From Enhydrobacter aerosaccus (GTDB taxonomy: Bacteria; Pseudomonadota; Alphaproteobacteria; Reyranellales; Reyranellaceae), in assembly GCF_900167455.1 (NCBI RefSeq), contig NZ_FUWJ01000002.1, positions 682,305 to 746,304 on the forward strand: 64,000 bases of DNA, in the 5' to 3' direction. The notes beneath the pieces are model-generated. The model made no database searches. It saw only the letters and a program-made list of their open reading frames with translations, and was not told where the DNA came from. Position 1 is the stretch's first letter; each line of letters starts with the position of its first letter. A program made the position numbers and the translations under genes. Shown here one piece after another: positions 36,940 through 45,507 of the stretch.

Positions 36940-37800
36940 CTAGGTGTCGGCCAAGGCCTCCAGTATCCGGTCGCGCGCGGCAAAGTCGCCGTCGGCATGG
37001 ACCGGCTGCAGGCAGACATGGGTGGCGCCGGCCTCGAAATGGGCGCGCAGGCCCTTCCTCACGGCGTCCGCGTCACCCCACAGCACCATGGCGTCGATGA
37101 AACGGTCGCTGCCGCCATCGGCGAGATCCTGCTCGGTGAAGCCGAGGCGCAGCCAGTTGTTGCGGTAGTTCGGCAACACCAGGTATCGCGCCAGTTCCTT
37201 GCGCCCGAGTTCGCGTGCCCGCGCGGGATCGGTTTCCACCGTCACCTTCTGCTCGACCGCCAGGACCTTGTTGGGGCCGAGGATCTTCGCCGCCTCGGCG
37301 GTGTGCTTGGGCGTCACGTTGTACGGCACCGCACCCATCGACTTCTCGGCGCTGAGCGCCAGCATCTTGGGGCCGAGCGCGGCCACCAGCACCGGCGCCT
37401 CGGTATCGGCAGGAAGATCCTTATGGATACCGTCGAGATAAGCCCTCATCGTGGCTACGGGCTTGTCGTAGCGATGACCACGCAGCCCCTCGACCATCGG
37501 GATATGGCTGACGCCCAGGCCCAGCATGAAACGTCCGCCATAGAGGCTGTTCATGGAGACCATCGCCCGCTGGGCGGTGAAGGCGTCGCGCGCGTAGATG
37601 TTGGCGATCGAGCTGCCAACCATCAGCCGCTCGCTTTTCGACAGGAGATACGAGGCCAAGGACATCGACTCGTAGCCGCGCGCCTCCGGATACCAGAACG
37701 CGGAATAACCACACGTCTCCACGGTCCGGATGAGATCGGCGAGCTGCGCGCCGTTCAGCTTGTCCGTCGAATACCAAACGCCCAGACGTCCCAGCTTCAT
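36940..37800 (-). CDS. Probable F420-dependent LLM oxidoreductase (TIGR03620-like)
   Basis: Luciferase-like protein of 286 residues beginning MKLGRLGVWYSTDKLNG, with 'RTVETCGYSAFWYPEARGYES', 'SIANIYARDAFTAQRAMVSMN', 'GRFMLGLGVSHIPMVEGLRG' and 'PNYRNNWLRLGFTEQDL'. This pattern resembles a subfamily predicted to use F420 from co-occurrence with F420 synthesis. AAGGAGA precedes the ATG. It is divergent from the 6-phosphogluconate dehydrogenase with 58 bases between them. Confidence 0.87.
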   Translation of the reverse strand: MKLGRLGVWYSTDKLNGAQLADLIRTVETCGYSAFWYPEARGYESMSLASYLLSKSERLMVGSSIANIYARDAFTAQRAMVSMNSLYGGRFMLGLGVSHIPMVEGLRGHRYDKPVATMRAYLDGIHKDLPADTEAPVLVAALGPKMLALSAEKSMGAVPYNVTPKHTAEAAKILGPNKVLAVEQKVTVETDPARARELGRKELARYLVLPNYRNNWLRLGFTEQDLADGGSDRFIDAMVLWGDADAVRKGLRAHFEAGATHVCLQPVHADGDFAARDRILEALADT

Positions 37801-37858
37801 GACTGTCTCCTTCTTCGGATGCGTGTAGCATACGCCGAACACAGCAACGGGACAGCAC

Positions 37859-38839
37859 ATGCAGATCGGAGTCGTCGGCCTCGGGCGAATGGGTGGAAAC
37901 ATCGTGCGGCGGCTCACGCGTGCCGGGCATGACTGCGTGGTCTACGACGCAAATCCTGCTCCCGGTGCCGCTCTGGCAAAGGAAGGCGCCACCGCCGCTC
38001 AGTCTCTCGCAGCAGTCGTGAAGGCGCTTACGCCCCCACGGACGGTGTGGGTGATGCTGCCCGCCGGCAAGATAACCGAAGACACCATCGCCGAACTCGC
38101 CGGGATGATGCAGCCGGGCGATGTCGTCATCGATGGCGGTAACACAAACTTCAAAGACGATGTCCGCCGCGGCAAGGAGCTCGCGTCGAAAGGCATCAAG
38201 TATCTCGATGTCGGCACGTCAGGCGGCGTGTGGGGACTGGCGCGCGGCTACTGCCTGATGATCGGCGGCGATACCGAGGTGGTGAATCGGCTCGATCCCA
38301 TCTTCTCCGCCCTCGCCCCCGGCCTGGGCTCGATCGAGCGCACGGAGGGACGCGAGCAACTCGATGCACGCGCCGAGCGCGGCTACATCCATGCCGGTCC
38401 GGTCGGCGCCGGTCATTTCGTGAAGATGATCCATAACGGCATCGAGTACGGCATGATGCAGGCCTTCGCCGAAGGCTTCGACATCATGCGCAATCGTGCT
38501 TCGGAAAAGCTGCCGGCGGACGAGCGGTTCGACCTCAACCTTGCCGACATCGCCGAAGTCTGGCGGCGCGGCAGTGTCGTGACGTCGTGGCTGCTCGACC
38601 TCACGGCCAGCGCGCTGGCCAAGGATGCGAAGCTCGAGCAGTTCTCAGGTCATGTCGAGGATAGCGGCGAAGGCCGCTGGACCATCGAGGCGGCGATCGA
38701 GGAGGCGGTGCCGGCGGACGTTCTGGCGGCCTCGCTGTTCGTGCGCTTCCGGTCGCGCCAGCAGCACACTTTCGCGGAAAAGGTCCTGTCGGCCATGCGG
38801 CTGGGCTTCGGCGGGCATGTCGAGGCGCCGAAGAAGTAA
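37859..38839 (+). CDS. gnd: 6-phosphogluconate dehydrogenase, decarboxylating (short GndA type)
   Basis: Oxidises 6-phosphogluconate to ribulose 5-phosphate and CO2. The protein is 326 residues, the short form rather than the 470-residue enterobacterial form. It has '[21 protein letters not shown]' (Rossmann), '[20 protein letters not shown]', '[21 protein letters not shown]' and '[22 protein letters not shown]', which holds the catalytic Lys and Asn-Glu. Its product pathway is directly downstream of the F420-dependent glucose-6-phosphate dehydrogenase encoded at 43288-44295, so the two could form an F420-linked oxidative pentose phosphate branch. Confidence 0.92.
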   Translation: MQIGVVGLGRMGGNIVRRLTRAGHDCVVYDANPAPGAALAKEGATAAQSLAAVVKALTPPRTVWVMLPAGKITEDTIAELAGMMQPGDVVIDGGNTNFKDDVRRGKELASKGIKYLDVGTSGGVWGLARGYCLMIGGDTEVVNRLDPIFSALAPGLGSIERTEGREQLDARAERGYIHAGPVGAGHFVKMIHNGIEYGMMQAFAEGFDIMRNRASEKLPADERFDLNLADIAEVWRRGSVVTSWLLDLTASALAKDAKLEQFSGHVEDSGEGRWTIEAAIEEAVPADVLAASLFVRFRSRQQHTFAEKVLSAMRLGFGGHVEAPKK

Positions 38840-38864
38840 CGAGTTTCATCACGGAGGACAGGCG

Positions 38865-39710
38865 ATGCGCGTTGGCGTCTTCTATTTCCCCACCGACTAC
38901 GGCATCGACATGTCGGAGCTCGGTCGCGCGCTCGAGGATCGCGGTTTCGAGTCTCTGTTCGTGCCCGAGCACACCCATATCCCGCTCAGCCGCAAGACTC
39001 CCTTCCCCAGTGGCGGCGAGTTGCCCAAGCGCTACTCGCACACCCACGATCCGTTCGTCGGCCTCTCCTTCGCCGCAGCGGCCACGCGGAAGCTGATCGT
39101 CGGAACCGGCATCCTGCTGGTGCCGCAACACGATCCCATCGTCACGGCCAAGGCCGTCGCCAGTCTCGACCAGCTTTCGGGCGGGCGTTTCGTCCTGGGA
39201 ATCGGCGGCGGCTGGAACGTCGACGAGATGGAGAATCACGGCGCCCGCCATGCCACGCGCTTCAAGCAGATGCGCGAGCATATCCTGGCGATGAAAGCGC
39301 TGTGGACGGAGGAAGCCGGATCGTTCCACGGCGAATTCGTGAACTTCGACCCCGCCTGGTCGTGGCCCAAGCCGAAGCAGAAGCCGCATCCGCCCATCCT
39401 GCTGGGCGGCGAGACCGATCATACGCTGCGCCGTGTCGTCGATTACTGCGACGGCTGGTTCCCGCGGCCGCGCGACGGGTTCGAGCCGGCCGCGGCGGTC
39501 GAGCGTCTGCGCCGCATGGCGGCCGAGAAAGGCCGCGATTTCTCGACGCTGTCGATCACCGTCTTCGGCGCACCCGCCGACGAAGCGACGCTGGCGAGCT
39601 ACCAGAAGGTCGGCATCCAGCGCGCCCTGCTCGCCATTCCCGATCTCGGCCGGGACGAAATCCTGCGCCATCTCGACACGATCGCGCCGCTGGCGAGGCC
39701 CTACGCGTGA
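38865..39710 (+). CDS. Probable F420-dependent LLM oxidoreductase (TIGR03619-like), paralogue 1
   Basis: Luciferase-like protein of 281 residues with 'MRVGVFYFPTDYGIDMSELG', 'EHTHIPLSRKTPFPSGGELP', 'GRFVLGIGGGWNVDEMENHG' and 'PPILLGGETDHTLRRVVDYCDGWFP'. The 'PEHTHIP' box is typical of a subfamily predicted to be F420-dependent. GGAGGA lies before the ATG. It is closely related to the gene at 40675-41526, with which it shares most of the first 130 residues, and its stop overlaps the next LLM gene (GTGA). Confidence 0.88.
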   Translation: MRVGVFYFPTDYGIDMSELGRALEDRGFESLFVPEHTHIPLSRKTPFPSGGELPKRYSHTHDPFVGLSFAAAATRKLIVGTGILLVPQHDPIVTAKAVASLDQLSGGRFVLGIGGGWNVDEMENHGARHATRFKQMREHILAMKALWTEEAGSFHGEFVNFDPAWSWPKPKQKPHPPILLGGETDHTLRRVVDYCDGWFPRPRDGFEPAAAVERLRRMAAEKGRDFSTLSITVFGAPADEATLASYQKVGIQRALLAIPDLGRDEILRHLDTIAPLARPYA

Positions 39711-40651
39711 CGGTCGCCGTCGGCCTCGGCCTGATGGACTTTCCCTTTGCGGGCGCCGCCGACTACTGGCGGTGGGTCGATCTTTGCGAGTCCGGCGGTG
39801 TCGATTCGATCTGGCAGACCGATCGGCTGGTAAGCCGCCAGCCGATCCTCGAATGCATGGCGACCATGGCGGCGCTGGCGGGACGCACACGTCGCCTGCG
39901 CTTCGGCATGAATGTCGTGTCGCTGGCGCTGCGTGACCCGGTGCTGCTGGCCAAGCAATGCGCCACCATCGACGTGCTCTCCGAGGGCCGCCTCCTCCCC
40001 GCCTTCGGCATCGGCAGCCCCGTCGGCCCCGAGTGGCAGGCCCTGAACTTGGATACCCGCACACGCGGCAAGCGCACCGACGAAGGGTTAGAAATCATCC
40101 GCCACCTGTGGCGCGAGGACAGCGTCGATTTCGACGGCACGCATTATAAGCTGCGCGGTGCATCGATCTCGCCCAAGCCGGTGCAGCCCGACCTGCCGAT
40201 GTGGATCGGCGGCTCGTCCGATGCCGCCATCCGTCGCACCGTGCGCTACGGCACGGGCTGGCAGGGCGGCGGCGAGACGCCGGAGCAGGCGGCGCGCATC
40301 GTGACGGCCATCAAGGAGGCCGCCGCCGGTGCAGGGCGCTCCATCGAGGAAGATCACTACGGCGCGAGCTTCCCGTTCTATTTCGGGACACCGCAGGATC
40401 GGGCCGTTACCGCCGCCATGACGGCCTACAGCAAGCGCACCGGACGCGAAGCACAGGACTACTTCGCCGTCGGCGACGCCGCGACCATCGTCGAGCGCAT
40501 CGCCCGATATGTCGAAGGCGGCGTGGAAAAATTCATCCTGCGTCCAGTGGGCGCCGACGGGCCGGAGGTTCTCGCTCAGACGCAGCGGCTCATCGAACAG
40601 GTCCTGCCGGCCGCCGCGACGCGCTGGCCCAAGGTCGTCAAGCAAGCATAG
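39707..40651 (+). CDS. LLM class flavin/F420-dependent oxidoreductase
   Basis: Luciferase-like protein, 314 residues, starting with GTG in a GTGA overlap with the upstream gene. It has 'VGLGLMDFPFAGAADYWRWVD', 'DSIWQTDRLVSRQPILECMA', 'GRLLPAFGIGSPVGPEWQAL' and 'LPMWIGGSSDAAIRRTVRYGTGWQGG'. It lies between two closely related LLM paralogues but is itself from a different subfamily. Coupled translation with its neighbour suggests a shared pathway. Confidence 0.88.
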   Translation: MTVAVGLGLMDFPFAGAADYWRWVDLCESGGVDSIWQTDRLVSRQPILECMATMAALAGRTRRLRFGMNVVSLALRDPVLLAKQCATIDVLSEGRLLPAFGIGSPVGPEWQALNLDTRTRGKRTDEGLEIIRHLWREDSVDFDGTHYKLRGASISPKPVQPDLPMWIGGSSDAAIRRTVRYGTGWQGGGETPEQAARIVTAIKEAAAGAGRSIEEDHYGASFPFYFGTPQDRAVTAAMTAYSKRTGREAQDYFAVGDAATIVERIARYVEGGVEKFILRPVGADGPEVLAQTQRLIEQVLPAAATRWPKVVKQA

Positions 40652-40674
40652 GCTGAACTGTGAGGGAGGAAGGC

Positions 40675-41526
40675 ATGCATATCGGCGCGGCAATGTTCTT
40701 CACCGACTACTCCATGACCCCGGCCGAATTGGCCCGGGCGCTGGAAGAGCGTGGCTTCGACTCGCTGTGGGCGCCCGAGCACTCGCACATCCCGCTGTCG
40801 CGCAAGTCGCCTTTCCCGAGCGGCGGCGACCTGCCGAAGAAATACTACGATGTCATGGATCCGTTCGTGACGCTGACGGCGGCCGCGACGGCAACGAAGA
40901 GCTTGAAGGTCGGCACCGGCATCTGCCTCGTGGTCCAGCGCGATCCGATCCAGACGGCGAAGCTCGTCGCCTCGATCGACCAGGTCTCGAACGGCCGCTT
41001 CCTGTTCGGGGTCGGCAATGGCTGGAACAGCGACGAGATCGAGAATCACGGTATCCCGTTCAAGAGCCGGCACAAGGCGGCGCGCGAACGAATCGAGGCG
41101 ATGAAGGCGATCTGGACCAAGTCCAAGCCCGAGTATCACGGCGAGTTCGTCAATTTCGATCCCATGATGACCTGGCCCAAGCCGGTGCAGAAGCCGCATC
41201 CGCCGATCCTGGTCGGCGGCGCCTTTCCCTACGCCGCCAAGCGCGCGCTGCGCTACGGCGATGGCTGGATGCCGCATCGCGCACGACCCGACTACGAGAA
41301 CGTGCGCGACCTGCTGCCCAAGTTCCGGCAGATGGCCGCCGAAGCCGAGCGCGATCCCGCCACCGTTCCCGTCACCATCTGGGGCGCCAAGGAAGACGAC
41401 GACATGCTGAAACGCGACCGCGACGCCGGCGTCGTCCGCGTCATCATCAGCCTCGACTCGGCAAAGTCCGACGTCATCCTCCCCCAGCTCGACCGCTGGG
41501 CCAAGTTCGTGCAGGCAGTGGCCTGA
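40675..41526 (+). CDS. Probable F420-dependent LLM oxidoreductase (TIGR03619-like), paralogue 2
   Basis: Luciferase-like protein of 283 residues, a clear paralogue of 38865-39710: 'PEHSHIPLSRKSPFPSGGDLP', 'VGNGWNSDEIENHGIPF', 'WTKSKPEYHGEFVNFDPM' and 'PPILVGGAFPYAAKRALRYGDGW'. GGGAGGAAGG precedes the ATG at 40675. It is followed at once by the REP palindrome array. The pair probably arose by local duplication; differing N-terminal and C-terminal segments suggest different substrates. Confidence 0.88.
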   Translation: MHIGAAMFFTDYSMTPAELARALEERGFDSLWAPEHSHIPLSRKSPFPSGGDLPKKYYDVMDPFVTLTAAATATKSLKVGTGICLVVQRDPIQTAKLVASIDQVSNGRFLFGVGNGWNSDEIENHGIPFKSRHKAARERIEAMKAIWTKSKPEYHGEFVNFDPMMTWPKPVQKPHPPILVGGAFPYAAKRALRYGDGWMPHRARPDYENVRDLLPKFRQMAAEAERDPATVPVTIWGAKEDDDMLKRDRDAGVVRVIISLDSAKSDVILPQLDRWAKFVQAVA

Positions 41527-41540
41527 CCTGAATCCTGGTC

Positions 41541-41820
41541 CTCATCGGAGCGCGCAACTCCAGTTGCGCTCACGTCATGCAACATGTCCACCGACGCAAT
41601 GGCCGGCATCGCATGAAGCGCCACTGGAGTGGCGCGCTCCCATGAGCCTGAAGGCCATCTACCCTCATCGGAGCGCGCAACTCCAGTTGCGCTCATATCA
41701 TCGGACATCCCCGCCAGCGCAATGGCCGACATCCCATGAAGCGCCACTGGAGTGGCGCGCTCCCATGACCCTGAAAGCCGCCCTCCCTCATCGGAGCGCG
41801 CCACTCCAGTGGCGCTCATG
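41541..41820. repeat. REP palindromes in a tandem BIME array (period 123 bp), upstream of the RAYT gene
   Basis: Five copies of a REP element alternate in orientation at 41541, 41613 (inverted), 41664, 41736 (inverted) and 41787. Each has a palindrome of the form GCGCNACT-CC-AGTNGCGC flanked by CTCATCGGAGC. Copies of the same orientation recur exactly 123 bp apart, with similar but diverged spacers. Some palindromes have A/T and others C/G at the variable pair, always complementary. The last copy runs into the start codon of the transposase-like gene. Confidence 0.9.
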
Positions 41821-42369
41821 ACTGCGAAAGGCTGGCATTCCCGTGGATATCTGCCGCATTTCGACTCGCCGGAGACCATCCAGTTCCTGACCTTCCGCCT
41901 CGCCGACAGTCTGCCGCGCGAGGCGATCGACGCGCTCCGGGCAACACCAACGCTCTCCGACAGCGAACGTGATGCTCTCCTCGACGCGGGCGCCGGCGCT
42001 TGCTGGCTGAGGCGACCGGAGATCGCCCGTATTGCGGAAGACGCTTTGCTTCACTTCGACGGACAGCGCTATCGGCTCTTCGCCTGGACCATCATGCCGA
42101 ACCATGTGCATGCCCGGATCGCACCGCAGCACGGCTTTCGCCTCGGCGAGATCGTCAGCTCCTGGAAGCGCTTCACGGCCCGGGCGGCCAACCGCGAACT
42201 CTGCCGATCAGGCGCGTTCTGGCAGGACGACTACTGGGACACCTACATCCGCAACGAACGGCACTTCGAGTCGACGATCGCCTACATCGAGAACAATGCG
42301 GTGAAAGCGGGCCTGGCGGCACGGCCATCCGACTGGCCGTGGAGCCACACGCGCCGGTGTGAAGGCTGA
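41818..42369 (+). CDS. REP-associated tyrosine transposase (RAYT, TnpA-REP)
   Basis: Domesticated IS200/IS605-like Y1 transposase that acts on REP palindromes, 183 residues. The HUH motif is 'TIMPNHVHAR' (His96-Val-His98), and the candidate nucleophile lies in 'FWQDDYWDTYIRNERHF' (about Tyr139), followed by 'IAYIENNAVKAGLAARP', the standard order for the family. It is flanked by five REP copies upstream and two downstream, the usual setting for a RAYT. The gene looks intact. The ATG lies inside the last upstream repeat. Confidence 0.92.
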   Translation: MTAKGWHSRGYLPHFDSPETIQFLTFRLADSLPREAIDALRATPTLSDSERDALLDAGAGACWLRRPEIARIAEDALLHFDGQRYRLFAWTIMPNHVHARIAPQHGFRLGEIVSSWKRFTARAANRELCRSGAFWQDDYWDTYIRNERHFESTIAYIENNAVKAGLAARPSDWPWSHTRRCEG

Positions 42370-42375
42370 TGTCTT

Positions 42376-42459
42376 ATGAGCGCAACTGGAGTTGCGCGCT
42401 CCGATGAGAGTGGACGACCTTCGGACTCATGGGAGCGCGCAACTCCAGTTGCGCTCATG
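42376..42459. repeat. Two inverted REP palindromes downstream of the RAYT gene
   Basis: One copy in the inverted orientation (42376-42408, GCGCAACT-GG-AGTTGCGC core) and one in direct orientation (42426-42459) form an inverted pair (BIME) just after the transposase stop. Both carry the A/T form of the palindrome. Confidence 0.88.
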
Positions 42460-42514
42460 ACCCGATAAGGCCGGCGATCGCGCAGATCGCCCCTGACACC
42501 CGCTCCGACGAGGC

Positions 42515-43288
42515 TTAGCGGAACATATCCTCGGCGGCGGGGCGGATCAGCTCCGATGCGGGCGTCGGTGCCGCGCTCCAGGAGAGGCCGCGGACGAGGA
42601 CGGCGGGCTGGGCTTCATCGCCCTGACCCATGACCAGTGACGCGGCCGCGGCGATCTCGTCGGCGAAGGCGGTGATGCTCACCTGCAGGATGCGGCCGAA
42701 CATGTCGGGCTTGCCGCGCAGGTCGATCATCGAGGGCAGGCCGGCAGCACCGATCGCGATACCGACGGTGCCACGGCGCCACGGACGGCCGAAGCTGTCG
42801 ATGATCACGACGGCCAACTCGACCCCCAGCAATTCGCCGAGCCGCTTGCGAAGCGTGGCAGCGCTGGCGTCGGGATCGCGCGGCAGGAGCAGGGCACGCT
42901 CGACGCCGTCCTGCGGCGCGACGTTCGACTGGTCGATGCCGGCATTGGCCATGATGAAACCCAGCCGATGCTCGACGATCAGCACGTTGGGCCGGCTGCG
43001 CACCACGCGCACCGACTCCGACAGGACCAGCTCGACCAGCCGCGGATCCTTCTGCACCTCGGCCGCGAGCTCGATGGCGCGCGGCGACGGAGTCACCGAC
43101 GACAGCTCGACCATCCGCCCTTCGGCCTTGGACACGATCTTCTGCGCCAGCACCAGCACGTCGGTCGGCTGCGGCGGAAATCGCGCGCTTTTGAGGCCGG
43201 CGGCAACCAGCGCCGCCAGATCGTCACCCGCCTTCACGCGAGGAATGCCAGGAACCGCGAGCAGTTCCACGGCCTTGATGGCCGCCAT
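42515..43288 (-). CDS. cofE: Coenzyme F420-0:L-glutamate ligase (CofE)
   Basis: GTP-dependent addition of glutamate residues to F420-0. The protein is 257 residues, corresponding to the archaeal CofE or the N-terminal domain of mycobacterial FbiB. It carries 'AVPGIPRVKAGDDLAALV', 'VLVLAQKIVSKAEGRMV', 'HRLGFIMANAGIDQSNV', 'VVIIDSFGRPWRRGTVGIAIG' and 'DMFGRILQVSITAFADEIAAAA', all specific. The FMN-reductase domain found at the C-terminus of FbiB is absent. Its ATG shares one base with the stop of the upstream FGD gene (TGATG), so the two are coupled. Confidence 0.94.
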   Translation of the reverse strand: MAAIKAVELLAVPGIPRVKAGDDLAALVAAGLKSARFPPQPTDVLVLAQKIVSKAEGRMVELSSVTPSPRAIELAAEVQKDPRLVELVLSESVRVVRSRPNVLIVEHRLGFIMANAGIDQSNVAPQDGVERALLLPRDPDASAATLRKRLGELLGVELAVVIIDSFGRPWRRGTVGIAIGAAGLPSMIDLRGKPDMFGRILQVSITAFADEIAAAASLVMGQGDEAQPAVLVRGLSWSAAPTPASELIRPAAEDMFR

Positions 43289-44295
43289 CAGCCGAACCGC
43301 TTGTGCAGGCGCGGCGTCACCTGTTCGCCGAACAGCTTCAGGAACCGTTCCTGGTCGGGACCCGGCGCGTGGAAGACGAGATGGCGGAAGCCGAGATCGA
43401 CATAGGGCGCCACCTTCTCGACCAGCTCGTCGGGATCGTTCGACACGATCCAGCGGCTCGCCGCGCGCTCGATCGGCAGGGCATCGGCCAGGCGCTGCAT
43501 CTCGACCGGATCCTCGACCGACATCTTCTCTTCCGGCGTCAAGGACAGCGCCGCCCAGTGCCGCGTGTCCTGCAGCGCGCGCTCGCGATCGCTGTCGAAC
43601 GACACCTTGACCTCGATCATGCGGTCGTAGGGCTGCGCCTTGGGCTCGGTCGCGGCGGCGATACCCTCGGCGACCTTGGGCAGCAGCGTCTCGGTGTAGA
43701 GCTTCCAGTCCTTGCCACTGGTGCAGATGAAGCCGTCGCCCGAGCGGCCGGCGTAGCGCGCCACCAGTGCGCCGGCGGCGGCGACATAGATCGGGATCTC
43801 GACATCCGGCCGATCGTAGATCGTCGCCTTCTCGGTCTTGTAGTACTCGCCCTCGAACGATACCCGCTCCTGGCGCCACAGCGTGCGCATCAGCGTCACG
43901 GCCTCGCGCAGCCGCGCAAACCGCTCCTTGAAATCGGGCCAGGGTTGGCCGGTCGAGGGCACTTCGTTCAGCGATTCACCGGTGCCGATGCCCAGGATCA
44001 CGCGCCCCGGAAACATCGAGCCCAGCGTGCCGAAGGCCTGCGCCACGATCGAGGGGTGATAGCGGAAGGTGGGCGTCAGCACGCTGGTGCCCATGACCAG
44101 CCGCGACGTACGCGCGCCCAGGGCGCCCAGCCAGGTCAGCGAGAACGGCGCATGGCCGTCGACATGCTTCCAGGGCTGGAAATGATCGCTCACGAACGCC
44201 GAGTCGAACCCGGCCTCCTCGGCGAGACAGGCGAAATCGAGCAGCTTGGCCGGCGCGAATTGTTCGGCCGACGCCTTGTATCCGAGCTTGAGCAC
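43288..44295 (-). CDS. fgd: F420-dependent glucose-6-phosphate dehydrogenase (FGD)
   Basis: Oxidises glucose 6-phosphate to 6-phosphogluconolactone and reduces F420 to F420H2, the main F420 reductant in mycobacteria. The protein is 335 residues. The N-terminus '[14 protein letters not shown]', '[10 protein letters not shown]', '[20 protein letters not shown]', '[11 protein letters not shown]' and '[10 protein letters not shown]' follow the mycobacterial enzyme closely. Asp37, His38, Trp42, Glu107 and Lys195 match the catalytic and substrate residues (D39, H40, W44, E109, K198 there), and the '[11 protein letters not shown]' arginine matches R283. It is coupled to cofE. This makes it functional FGD rather than a generic LLM protein. 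Confidence 0.92.
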   Translation of the reverse strand: MLKLGYKASAEQFAPAKLLDFACLAEEAGFDSAFVSDHFQPWKHVDGHAPFSLTWLGALGARTSRLVMGTSVLTPTFRYHPSIVAQAFGTLGSMFPGRVILGIGTGESLNEVPSTGQPWPDFKERFARLREAVTLMRTLWRQERVSFEGEYYKTEKATIYDRPDVEIPIYVAAAGALVARYAGRSGDGFICTSGKDWKLYTETLLPKVAEGIAAATEPKAQPYDRMIEVKVSFDSDRERALQDTRHWAALSLTPEEKMSVEDPVEMQRLADALPIERAASRWIVSNDPDELVEKVAPYVDLGFRHLVFHAPGPDQERFLKLFGEQVTPRLHKRFG

Positions 44296-44370
44296 GGCGA
44301 ATGTTCCTTGTCTGTCTGGAGACGATTCCTAGCACATACGTCGGAATGGTCCACGCGCCTCCGCGTCCTC

Positions 44371-45507
44371 TCATCGAGAGGCGATAGGGCGGCCGAACTT
44401 GCGCTCCAGGAACTTGCTGTATCGGGCCATGGAGAAGCAGAAGCAGAAATAGATCAGGCCGGTCATGACATAGACCTCGACCCCGTAGCCCTGCCAGACG
44501 GGATCGGCCAAGGCGATGGCGCTCGAGCTCAGCAGGTCGAACATGCCGATCACCAGGACAAGGCTGGTATCCTTGAAGAAACTGATGAAGGTATTGGCCA
44601 GGGGCGGAATCACGAGCCGCAGCGCCTGAGGCAGAACGACGAGTCGTCGACTCTGCCAGTAGGTGAGACCGAGTGAGGCCGCCGCTTCATATTGCTGCTT
44701 GGGCAAGGCCTGCAGACCGCCCCGCACCGCTTCCGCCAGATACGCTCCAGCGAACAGGACGATGGCCAGTTCGGCGCGCAACAGATTGTCCGGCACGATC
44801 GCCATCGGCAGGAACAAGGGCATCAGCATGCTTGCCATGAACAGGAGGCTGATCAGCGGCACGCCGCGAATCAGTTCGACATAGAGCACGCAGAGAATGC
44901 GCACGGCCGGCAGCATGCGCGACTGTCGGCCGAGCGCCACGAGGACGGCGAGGGGGAAGGCGAAGACCAGTCCCATCGTCGCCAGGATCAGGGTGAGCGG
45001 CAGGCCGCCCCATTGCTCCCGCGGCACAGGCGCGAGGCCCAGAACGCCGCCCGACATCAGCACCGCGATCGCAATCAGCGCCGCGCTCCACAGCAGCAGC
45101 AATTCCCGGCGCCAGAAGCGCGGCAGGGCGGACAGAGCGAACAAGCCGACGAACAGCAGCACGACCATAGCCGCGCGCCACTGTTCGGCGATGGGATAGC
45201 GGCCGAACAGGATGAGCCGATACTTGTCGCCGATCACCGCCCAGCAGGCTCCCACGCCCCGTGCCGCGCGACAGGCGGACGGATCGAGTTTTCCGGCCGT
45301 ATCCGTGCCGACGCTCCAGACGCTGTCGACCAGCGACCAGCCGACGAATTCCAGGCCCAGTTTCAGAAGCAGGTAAGCCAGCGCCAGCGTGACCAGGCTG
45401 GACCATAGGGACTTGAAGAGGTTGGCGCGGATCCAGGCGAAGGTGCGTCTCGCGGCCGCGCTGCTGCTCGGCGGCGGCTGGCGGTCCGCAAGGGCTTCGA
45501 GGATCAC
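44371..45507 (-). CDS. Polar amino acid ABC transporter permease (AapM-like)
   Basis: Inner-membrane permease of the general L-amino acid (Aap) type, 378 residues. It has several helices and the long periplasmic insert typical of AapM. The coupling loop is 'GLQALPKQQYEAAASLGLTYWQSRRLVVLPQALR', an EAA motif with conserved glycine. The GTG at 45507 overlaps the stop of the AapQ-like gene (GTGA). It is the last gene of the dioxygenase-aapJ-aapQ-aapM transcript; no ATPase (AapP) follows. Confidence 0.87.
   Translation of the reverse strand: MILEALADRQPPPSSSAAARRTFAWIRANLFKSLWSSLVTLALAYLLLKLGLEFVGWSLVDSVWSVGTDTAGKLDPSACRAARGVGACWAVIGDKYRLILFGRYPIAEQWRAAMVVLLFVGLFALSALPRFWRRELLLLWSAALIAIAVLMSGGVLGLAPVPREQWGGLPLTLILATMGLVFAFPLAVLVALGRQSRMLPAVRILCVLYVELIRGVPLISLLFMASMLMPLFLPMAIVPDNLLRAELAIVLFAGAYLAEAVRGGLQALPKQQYEAAASLGLTYWQSRRLVVLPQALRLVIPPLANTFISFFKDTSLVLVIGMFDLLSSSAIALADPVWQGYGVEVYVMTGLIYFCFCFSMARYSKFLERKFGRPIASR

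Noticed and set aside
41541..41820. Possible CRISPR array (repeats with about 40-base spacers)
   Set aside because: Repeats are palindromic, alternate in orientation, the spacers are related to each other, and a RAYT gene follows with no cas genes; this is a REP/BIME array.
43288..44295. Generic luciferase-like monooxygenase call
   Set aside because: The retained Asp37-His38-Trp42, Glu107 and Lys195 and the overall match to the mycobacterial enzyme make FGD the better call.
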